DNA of 64,000 bases, taken from the NCBI GenBank assembly GCA_016716745.1, contig JADJVD010000009.1:59477-123476 (forward strand), in the 5' to 3' direction. Shown piece after piece: positions 58,090 to 64,000 of this stretch. This DNA comes from Hyphomicrobiales bacterium. Its GTDB lineage: Bacteria; Pseudomonadota; Alphaproteobacteria; Rhizobiales; Beijerinckiaceae. The notes under the pieces are model-generated. The model had not been told where the DNA came from and did no database searches. It saw only the letters and a program-made list of their open reading frames with translations. How positions within the stretch are numbered: position 1 is the first letter of the stretch; every line of letters starts with the position of its first letter. The translations under genes and the position numbers were made by a program.

Positions 58090-59151
58090 TCACGTTCCTC
58101 CCGTCGTTGGTTGCATTTCCGCCAGTTCAGCTTCGATTTCCGCGCCGAGCAGCACGAACAGCGCGCTCAGCCAGAACCACAACAGCAGCACGACGACCGC
58201 GCCGATCGAGCCGTAGGTGGCGTCGAAATTGCCGATGCGCGCGGCATAGAAGGAGAAGGCCGCCGTGCCGAAAATCCATAACGTCGTCGCCGCCAGCGCG
58301 CCGGGGTTGAAGAACCGCCAGTTGTGCAGGGTGCGCGCCGGGCCGACTTTGTAGAGAAGCGAAATGGCGACATAGGCGGCGCCCGCAAGCACCGGCCAGC
58401 GCGCCGAGAGGATCCACGAATCCGCCCAGATCGACGTCGGCAGGACATGCAGGACCACGGGCGCGGCGGCGATGAGCGTCATCACCAGAGCGATGCCGAC
58501 CAGCGCCACCAGCGTCAGCGCGATGGCGAGCGCCTGAAGATGGGCGAGCCCGCGCGTCTCCGGCGTGTCGTTGGCGATGTTGACGCCTGTCATCAGCGCG
58601 CCGACGCCCGAGCGGGCCGACCAGAGCGCGATCAGCAGCGAGACGACGGCGGTGAGATTGAGGTCCGCGCTCGAGCGGGCGGCGAGATTTTCGATGGCGC
58701 CGATGATCAGCGCCGCCGCCTGCTCGGGCAGGATGTCGGTGATCGCCCGCGCCTGCACGGCGACAGTCGTGGGATTGAGAAACAGGCCATAGATCGACAC
58801 GAAGGTGACGATGGCCGGAAAGATCGCCAGCAATCCGTAGAAGGCGACGCCGGCCGCCACGAGCGTCATGTTGTCGTGGCCGAGCCGCTCGATCACCGCC
58901 CAGGAGAAGCTCCAGATATTGGTTGGCGGCGCCCGCGTCGGCAGCGGCGTCTCCGCGAAGGGGCTCGTCGAGTCGATCTGCGCGGCGCGGCGGGAGAGGA
59001 ACTTCGGCTTGCCCTGTCCGAACAGCGTGAAGGCCGCGGCGCTCGCAGCCGAGGCGGCCGCCGCGACGGCGAGCGGGCCCTTCAGCCTTCCGGCCGTCCG
59101 CAAGGCCTTGTCGAGGCCGGCGGGAAGCTCGCTCTTCTTGCGACCGAACAT
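58090..59151 (-). CDS. YihY/BrkB-family inner-membrane protein
   Basis: A 353-residue protein of the YihY/virulence-factor-BrkB (formerly RNase BN) family, function unsettled. An N-terminal soluble, Ala-rich region of about 85 residues precedes six membrane segments; DNMTLVAAGVAFYGLLAIFPAIVTFVSIYGLF and GSIGAVVVLLLWFWLSALFVLLGAEIEAEL are family hallmarks. The ATG at 59151 follows AGAGG. It lies within the mms operon, ending two bases before mmsB, which looks like chance co-transcription with no clear link to valine breakdown. Confidence 0.9.
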   Translation of the reverse strand: MFGRKKSELPAGLDKALRTAGRLKGPLAVAAAASAASAAAFTLFGQGKPKFLSRRAAQIDSTSPFAETPLPTRAPPTNIWSFSWAVIERLGHDNMTLVAAGVAFYGLLAIFPAIVTFVSIYGLFLNPTTVAVQARAITDILPEQAAALIIGAIENLAARSSADLNLTAVVSLLIALWSARSGVGALMTGVNIANDTPETRGLAHLQALAIALTLVALVGIALVMTLIAAAPVVLHVLPTSIWADSWILSARWPVLAGAAYVAISLLYKVGPARTLHNWRFFNPGALAATTLWIFGTAAFSFYAARIGNFDATYGSIGAVVVLLLWFWLSALFVLLGAEIEAELAEMQPTTGGT

Positions 59152-59197
59152 TCGCAAACCTCTGGCGATCCGTGCTGTCTGCCGCCCCGTTCCCGCC

Positions 59198-60340
59198 TCA
59201 CCGTCCGAGCAGGCTGCGCGCCACGATGAGGCGCATCACCTCGTTGGTGCCTTCGAGAATCTGGTGCACGCGCAGATCGCGGACGATCTTTTCGACGCCG
59301 TAATCGGCGAGATAGCCGTAGCCGCCGTGCAATTGCAACGCGGCGTTCGCGACCTGGAAGCCGGTGTCCGTGGCGATGCGCTTGGCCATCGCGCACAGCG
59401 TCGTCGCATCCGCGGTCTTGGCGTCGAGCGCGCCGGCCGCGCGCCAAAGGAAGGTGCGCGCCGCCTCGAGTTCCGTCGCCATGTCGGCGAGGCGGAATTG
59501 CAGCGCCTGGAATTCGTCGAGCCGTTTGCCGAAGGCCTTGCGTTCGCGCATGTAAGCGATGGCCTTGTCGAGCGCCGCCTGCGCGCCGCCGACCGAGCAG
59601 GCGCCGATGTTGAGACGTCCGCCGTCGAGCCCGCCCATCGCGATCTTGAAGCCGATGCCCTCCGGCCCGATCCGGTTGGCGAGGGGAACGCGGCAGTTCT
59701 CGAAGATGACGGCGCGTGTCGGCTGCGCGTTCCAGCCCATCTTCTTCTCATTGGCGCCGAAGCTGAGGCCCGGCGTTCCGCCTTCGACGACGATGGTCGA
59801 AACGCCCTTCGGTCCATCCTCGCCCGTGCGCGCCATGACGATGTAGAAATCGTCGGCGTTGCCGGCGCCGGAGATGAACTGCTTCTGCCCGTTCAGAACG
59901 TAGTGATCGCCCTCGCGCACGGCGCGCGTCTTCAGCGCGGCGGCGTCCGAGCCGGCGCCGGGCTCCGTCAGGCAGTAACTCGCGAGCTTGTCCATCGCGC
60001 ACAGCGAGGGCAGCCATTTCTCGCGCTGTTCAGCCGAGCCGAAGGCGTCGATCATCCAGGCGCACATGTTATGGATCGAGATGTAGGCGGCGATCGTCGG
60101 GCAGCCTGTCGCCAGCGCCTCGAAGACGAGCGCCGCGTCGAGCCGCGTCAGACCGGAGCCGCCGACATCGTCGCGAATGTAGACGCCGGCCATGCCGAGC
60201 GCGGCCGCCTCGCGCAGAACGTCGACGGGGAAGTGCTTCTTCTCGTCCCATTCCACCGCACGGGGCGCGATGGCCTCCGCGGCGAAGGCGCGCGCCATGT
60301 CGCGCAGCGCGATCTGGTCCTCGGTCAGCGAAAACTGCAT
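59198..60340 (-). CDS. Acyl-CoA dehydrogenase, probable isobutyryl-CoA dehydrogenase
   Basis: A 380-residue FAD enzyme. SYCLTEPGAGSDAAALKT and the QFISGAGNADDFY flavin and substrate region are present; the C-terminal QLHGGYGYLADYGVEKIVRDLRVHQILEGTNEVMRLIV carries the second signature. The ATG at 60340 gives MQFSLTEDQIALRD, a normal start. Its location between mmsA and mmsB identifies isobutyryl-CoA, the valine-derived substrate, as most likely; short-chain branched alternatives are possible. Confidence 0.92.
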   Translation of the reverse strand: MQFSLTEDQIALRDMARAFAAEAIAPRAVEWDEKKHFPVDVLREAAALGMAGVYIRDDVGGSGLTRLDAALVFEALATGCPTIAAYISIHNMCAWMIDAFGSAEQREKWLPSLCAMDKLASYCLTEPGAGSDAAALKTRAVREGDHYVLNGQKQFISGAGNADDFYIVMARTGEDGPKGVSTIVVEGGTPGLSFGANEKKMGWNAQPTRAVIFENCRVPLANRIGPEGIGFKIAMGGLDGGRLNIGACSVGGAQAALDKAIAYMRERKAFGKRLDEFQALQFRLADMATELEAARTFLWRAAGALDAKTADATTLCAMAKRIATDTGFQVANAALQLHGGYGYLADYGVEKIVRDLRVHQILEGTNEVMRLIVARSLLGR

Positions 60341-60351
60341 CGGTCGGCGCC

Positions 60352-60867
60352 TCAATGTCCTGGACTAACCGCGCGCGTCGCGCGCTTGATGGAATCCGCG
60401 CGCGTGCGATGCGGCGAGCGCTTCGAGTCGAGCGGAACGAAATCTTCCTTGCGCGGCACGGCGTATTGCGCGCCGACATAGACGCGCGGCCCCTCGTCGG
60501 TGACGACGATGTCGCCGTAGGACAGGCTCTCGTAGAGAAAGCTCTCGAGCGGCGCGCCGCGCTCGGCCGAACGCGCCCGCTCCTCGCGCTTGCGCGCCTC
60601 GACGTCGACGCGCCGCTGCGCCCAGTCCTTCTGCACGCGGGCGCGCCGCTCGGAAATGCGCGCCTGAATCTCCTCCGCCAGCAACCTTCGGATGCAGGCG
60701 TCCGCCTCCGCCGTCGTCATGCCGTCTGGATCCTGGCCCTGACAGCGCGAGCGGTCGAAGCGCGGCCGCTCGGCCGTCTCGGGCTTGTCCGCTGGCGGCG
60801 CGTCGGCGGTCTGCGCGAAAGCGGGCGCGCACAGAAGCATGGCTGCCGCTGCGAACGCCCGCTTCAT
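60352..60867 (-). CDS. Secreted hypothetical protein inside the mms operon
   Basis: An unrecognised 171-residue protein. A clear signal peptide (MKRAFAAAAMLLCAPAFAQ) is followed by a Pro/Ala/Glu-rich linker, a region with two Cys (DRSRCQGQDPDG and ADACIRR) that could form a disulfide, a highly charged Arg/Glu helix (about 65-105, possible coiled coil) and a compact C-terminal part (SLSYGDIVVTDEGPRVYVGAQ). It starts four bases after mmsA and stops 11 bases before the dehydrogenase start, so it is co-transcribed with cytosolic valine enzymes although it is exported. Confidence 0.8.
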   Translation of the reverse strand: MKRAFAAAAMLLCAPAFAQTADAPPADKPETAERPRFDRSRCQGQDPDGMTTAEADACIRRLLAEEIQARISERRARVQKDWAQRRVDVEARKREERARSAERGAPLESFLYESLSYGDIVVTDEGPRVYVGAQYAVPRKEDFVPLDSKRSPHRTRADSIKRATRAVSPGH

Positions 60868-60871
60868 GGAC

Positions 60872-62371
60872 TCAGCTCATTGTCGGGATGACGAAGCTCG
60901 CCCCGTCCTTCACGCCGGAAGGCCAGCGCGAGGTGATCGTCTTCGTCTTCGTGTAGAAGCGGATCGAGTCGGGCCCGTGCTGGTTGAGATCGCCGAAGGC
61001 CGAGCGCTTCCAGCCGCCGAAGGTGTAGTAGGCGAGCGGCACCGGGATCGGCACGTTGACGCCGACCATGCCGACCTGCACCTTCGAGGCGAAGTCGCGC
61101 GCCGCATCGCCGTCGCGCGTGAAGATCGCGACGCCGTTGCCGTATTCGTGGTCGTTGATCATCTTCAGCGCGTCGGCGTAGCCCTTGGCGCGCGCCACCG
61201 TGAGCACGGGGCCGAAGATCTCTTCCTTGTAGATGCGCATGTCGGTCGTCACATGATCGAACAGACAGGCGCCGACATAGAAGCCCTTCTCGTAGCCCTG
61301 CATCTTGAAGCCGCGTCCGTCGACGACGAGCTTGGCGCCTTCCTTCACGCCGATGTCGACATAGCCCTTGATCTTCTCGGCGGCCGCCGCCGTGACGACG
61401 GGGCCGAAATCGGCCTGAAGATCGGTGGACGGGCCGATGCGCAGCGCCTCGACGCGCGGGATCAGCCGCTTGACGAGTTCGTTTGCGGTCGCCTCGCCGA
61501 CGGGCACCGCGACCGAGATCGCCATGCAGCGCTCGCCGGCCGAGCCGTAGCCCGCGCCGATCAGCGCGTCGACGGCCTGATCCAAGTCGGCGTCGGGCAT
61601 GATGACCATGTGGTTCTTGGCGCCGCCGAAGCACTGCACGCGCTTGCCGTTGGCGCATCCCCGCGAATAGATGTATTCGGCGATCGGCGTCGAGCCGACG
61701 AAGCCCACCGCCTTGATGTCGTGATCGTCGAGGATCGCGTCCACCGCCTCCTTGTCGCCGTTGACGACGTTGAGGATGCCGGCCGGCAGGCCCGCCTCCA
61801 TCATCAGCTCGGCCAGACGCAGCGGAACGCCGGGGTCGCGCTCGGACGGCTTCAGGATGAAGGCGTTGCCGGCGGCGATGGCGGGCGCGAATTTCCACAT
61901 CGGGATCATCGCCGGGAAGTTGAACGGCGTGATGCCGGCGACGACGCCGAGCGGCTGGCGCATCGAATAGATGTCGATGCCGGGGCCGGCGGCGTCCGTG
62001 TACTCGCCCTTCAGAAGGTGCGGAACGCCGATGACGAATTCGCACACCTCGACGCCGCGCTGGATGTCGCCCTTGGCGTCGGGAATGGTCTTGCCGTGCT
62101 CGCGGGCGAGTATCTCGGCGAGCTCGTCGTTGTGCTTGGCGACGAGGTCGACGAACTTCATGAACACGCGGGCGCGGCGCTGCGGGTTGGTGGCGGCCCA
62201 GGCCGGCTGCGCGGCCATGGCGTTCTCGACGGCGGCGCGCATCTCCGCCTTCGAGGCGAGCGGCACGCGGCCGCGCACCGAGCCGTCCATCGGCTGGAAC
62301 GCGTCGGCGAAGCGGCCGGATGTTCCCTTCACATGCTTGCCGCCGATGAAATGGGTGAATTCGATCGCCAT
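60872..62371 (-). CDS. mmsA: Methylmalonate-semialdehyde dehydrogenase (acylating)
   Basis: A 499-residue CoA-dependent aldehyde dehydrogenase that converts methylmalonate semialdehyde to propionyl-CoA, the last step of valine (and part of thymine and inositol) catabolism. ITPFNFPAMIPMWKFAPAIAAGN, the catalytic Cys282 in SAGERCMAIS and the C-terminal DLNQHGPDSIRFYTKTKTI are characteristic of MmsA. GGGAGAGACAG precedes the ATG. First gene of the operon, divergent from a LysR regulator. Confidence 0.96.
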   Translation of the reverse strand: MAIEFTHFIGGKHVKGTSGRFADAFQPMDGSVRGRVPLASKAEMRAAVENAMAAQPAWAATNPQRRARVFMKFVDLVAKHNDELAEILAREHGKTIPDAKGDIQRGVEVCEFVIGVPHLLKGEYTDAAGPGIDIYSMRQPLGVVAGITPFNFPAMIPMWKFAPAIAAGNAFILKPSERDPGVPLRLAELMMEAGLPAGILNVVNGDKEAVDAILDDHDIKAVGFVGSTPIAEYIYSRGCANGKRVQCFGGAKNHMVIMPDADLDQAVDALIGAGYGSAGERCMAISVAVPVGEATANELVKRLIPRVEALRIGPSTDLQADFGPVVTAAAAEKIKGYVDIGVKEGAKLVVDGRGFKMQGYEKGFYVGACLFDHVTTDMRIYKEEIFGPVLTVARAKGYADALKMINDHEYGNGVAIFTRDGDAARDFASKVQVGMVGVNVPIPVPLAYYTFGGWKRSAFGDLNQHGPDSIRFYTKTKTITSRWPSGVKDGASFVIPTMS

Positions 62372-62519
62372 CTGTCTCTCCCTGCGCTCGGCGGCGTCGT
62401 GCGGCCGTGAGAATGGCCCGTTCCGCCCTTTGCGTGAAGCGCCCGCGCGCGCCTTGGCGCCGGACCCTCGTTTCGGCGCGGCCGGATGCGGCGCGCTTCT
62501 GGGTCAAGATGGATAGAGA

Positions 62520-62538
62520 TTGACAAAATTCACATCAA
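62520..62538. promoter_or_regulatory. LysR-type operator (TTGA-N11-TCAA) in the mmsA/lysR divergent region
   Basis: TTGA (62520-62523) and TCAA (62535-62538) form an inverted pair with an 11-base spacer, the T-N11-A arrangement of LysR-type binding sites, in an AT-rich patch of the 208-bp divergent region. TTGACA at 62520-62525 can also serve as the -35 box of the regulator gene, which would give autorepression. Confidence 0.55.
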
Positions 62539-62579
62539 GATCGAATTTGGCGCATCCGTTGTGCAGGAATCGTCATCGG

Positions 62580-63470
62580 ATGGATTGGGATCACGCGCGA
62601 GTCTTCCTGGCCGCCGCCCGCGCGGGCCAGTTTCTGGCCGCCGCGCGCCAGCTCGGGCTCGACCATGCGACGGTCGGGCGCAGGATCGGCGCGCTCGAGC
62701 GCGATCTCGGCGCCCGCCTGTTCGAGCGTCGCACCAATGGCTGCGTCCTCACCCCCGCCGGCGAGACCTTCGTGGCCGCGGCCGAGCAGGTCGAGGCGCA
62801 GATGCTGCGCGTGCAGGCGGACCTCGCGGCGACCGGCCTCGAGACAGCCGGCACGGTCCGTATCGGCGCGCCGGACGGCTTCGGGACGCTGTTCCTCGCC
62901 CCGCGCCTTGGCCGTCTGGCCGAGCGTCATCCCGCGCTCACCATCCAGCTTGCGCCGCTGCCGCGCACCTTCTCGCTGTCGCGCCGCGAGGCCGACATCG
63001 CCGTCGTCATCGAGCGGCCGCAGGAGGGCCGCCTCGTGGTTCGCAAGCTCACCGACTACGCGCTCGGCTTCTACGCCTCGCGCGACTATCTCGCCCGCGC
63101 CGCCGCGCCGCAGAGCGAGGCGGACCTGACCGCCCACACCCTCGTCACCTACGTGCAGGATCTGATCTTCTCGCCGGTGCTGCACTTCATGCCGGAGCTG
63201 TTCGGCCCGCGATTCCGGCGCTTCGAATGCGCCAGCGCCGTGGCGCAGGGGGAGGCGGTGCGCGCCGGCGCCGGCGTCGGCATCCTGCACGATTACGCCG
63301 CGCGCGGGGACGAGCGGCTCGTCCGCGTGCTGCCGGGCCTGCGCTTCGACCGCACCTACTGGCTCGTCACCCATGCCGACACGCGCGATCTGTTGCGCGT
63401 GCGCGCCACGGCCGACTTCATCGCCGCCGAGGTGGCGGCCGCCCGTCAGCTCTTCGCGCCGAGCCCGTAG
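62580..63470 (+). CDS. LysR-family transcription regulator, likely controlling mms
   Basis: A 296-residue regulator: an N-terminal winged helix (MDWDHARVFLAAARAGQFLAAARQLGLDHATVGRRIGALERDLGARLFERR) and a C-terminal effector-binding domain from about 90. The start at 62580 is the usual short LysR N-terminus; the longer ORF upstream is not supported. Divergent from mmsA with a T-N11-A site between them, so it probably responds to a valine-pathway intermediate. Its 3' end overlaps the convergent amidohydrolase by 25 bp. Confidence 0.9.
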   Translation: MDWDHARVFLAAARAGQFLAAARQLGLDHATVGRRIGALERDLGARLFERRTNGCVLTPAGETFVAAAEQVEAQMLRVQADLAATGLETAGTVRIGAPDGFGTLFLAPRLGRLAERHPALTIQLAPLPRTFSLSRREADIAVVIERPQEGRLVVRKLTDYALGFYASRDYLARAAAPQSEADLTAHTLVTYVQDLIFSPVLHFMPELFGPRFRRFECASAVAQGEAVRAGAGVGILHDYAARGDERLVRVLPGLRFDRTYWLVTHADTRDLLRVRATADFIAAEVAAARQLFAPSP

Positions 63471-64000
63471 AGCCGCGCCGCATTGCCGCCCATGATCGCG
63501 GCGCGCTCCTGATCGGTGAGGTCGGCGAGGAGTTGCTCGACCGTCTCCAGCCAGCGCGCATAGCTCGAAGCCAGCAGGCACACCGGCCAGTCCGACCCGA
63601 ACAGGATGCGCCGCGGGCCGAAGGCCTCGAGCAGCAGGCCGACGTAAGGGGCAAGGTCCGCCCCGCTCCAGCCCGGCCCTGCTTCAGTGACGAGGCCGGA
63701 GAGCTTGACGCAGGCGCGCGTCTCCCGCGCAACGCGCCGCATCGCCGCCGCCCAGTCCTCGAACGCGCCGTCGCGGATCGCCGGCTTGGAGCCGTGGTCG
63801 ATCACGACCTTCAGGTCGGGATGGCGGGCGAGGCGCGTCAGCAGCGCGGTCAGGTGGCGCGGAAAGGTCAGCGCGTCGAAGACAAGCCCGCGCGCGACCA
63901 TCGCCTCGAAGGTCCGGTCGAGATCGGCCCGCGTCACCCACTCGTCGTCCGGCAGATCCTGGATCATCGGGCGAAGGCCGACGAGTTTGCCTCGTCTCGC
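63446..64000 (-). CDS. Amidohydrolase-2 family lactonase/hydrolase (5' end outside window)
   Basis: The C-terminal two thirds of a metal-dependent hydrolase of the amidohydrolase-2 group (for example L-fuconolactonase or related sugar-lactone hydrolases). The frame stays open to base 64000, reading RRGKLVGLRPMIQDLPDDEWV, so the internal ATG at 63967 is not the start. VVIDHGSKPAIRDGAFEDWA holds a conserved His-containing strand, CVKLSGLVTEA follows, and RRILFGSDWPVCLL contains the metal-binding Asp. Substrate is not determinable here. Confidence 0.85.
   Translation of the reverse strand, partial: ARRGKLVGLRPMIQDLPDDEWVTRADLDRTFEAMVARGLVFDALTFPRHLTALLTRLARHPDLKVVIDHGSKPAIRDGAFEDWAAAMRRVARETRACVKLSGLVTEAGPGWSGADLAPYVGLLLEAFGPRRILFGSDWPVCLLASSYARWLETVEQLLADLTDQERAAIMGGNAARLYGLGAKS

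Overview
The window looks like a stretch of chromosome from a GC-rich alphaproteobacterium, most likely of the order Hyphomicrobiales (Rhizobiales). The reasons are strongly GC-biased third codon positions, dense operons with ATGA/GTGA stop-start overlaps, a fructose-type frcR-frcBCAK locus as in Sinorhizobium, a complete urtABCDE plus urease operon, a valine-degradation (mms) operon, and many ABC importers. This is inferred from gene content; there is no rRNA, tRNA or other taxonomic marker. I see no CRISPR array, prophage, transposase or attachment site. Almost all the sequence is ordinary metabolic and transport genes.

Layout. 1-6.4 kb: the 3' part of a Do-type periplasmic protease, then on the minus strand an iron(III)-type ABC importer followed by an Fnr-like regulator with an incomplete cysteine set. 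6.6-9.3 kb: an acyl-CoA synthetase and an orphan TRAP binding protein. 9.3-14.7 kb: a ROK repressor facing frcBCAK across a perfect 15-bp-arm palindrome. 14.7-17.0 kb: an HI0933-type flavoprotein and a tartrate dehydrogenase. 17.0-20.3 kb (minus): livFGMH without a binding protein. 20.5-23.5 kb: a small membrane protein, SCO1/SenC, pgi and a DUF1330 gene. 23.5-24.8 kb: an RTX-type calcium-binding repeat protein. 25-27 kb: an Uup-like ABC-F ATPase. 27-34 kb: uxaC, a complete ABC importer and a uxuB-like reductase, which together look like a hexuronate uptake and catabolism operon. 34-36 kb: lemA and an M48 peptidase. 35.9-42.8 kb: an M20 amidohydrolase divergent from a Dpp-type peptide importer. 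42.8-45.9 kb: an MsbA-like exporter converging on an O-antigen-ligase-like protein. 46-57.2 kb: urea importer urtABCDE running into ureD-ureAB-ureC-ureE-ureF-ureG, with a near-perfect sigma-54 promoter box upstream. 57.2-62.4 kb (minus): the mms valine operon with two extra passengers, divergent from a LysR regulator. The right edge cuts an amidohydrolase.

Two window-wide patterns matter to any user. First, at least seven otherwise normal genes (HI0933 family, RTX, uxuB-like, lemA, the dppF-type ATPase, urtC, ureC) are each broken by a single-base indel, several in short G/C runs, while the sequence on both sides keeps perfect family motifs. The simplest explanation is consensus error in the assembly, not gene decay. 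I annotate these as whole genes and give the break positions. Second, four of the five importer binding-protein genes followed by further importer genes in the same direction have a strong GC-rich hairpin just after the stop codon, consistent with differential expression of the binding protein.

I did not find a clearly new defence or mobile system. The most interesting biology is the hexuronate operon built around a PotABCD-like transporter with an ATPase-permease fusion, the ROK operator, the sigma-54 control of the urea operon, the fused urease gamma/beta subunit with a small CxxC ORF next to it, and the three-cysteine Fnr homologue.
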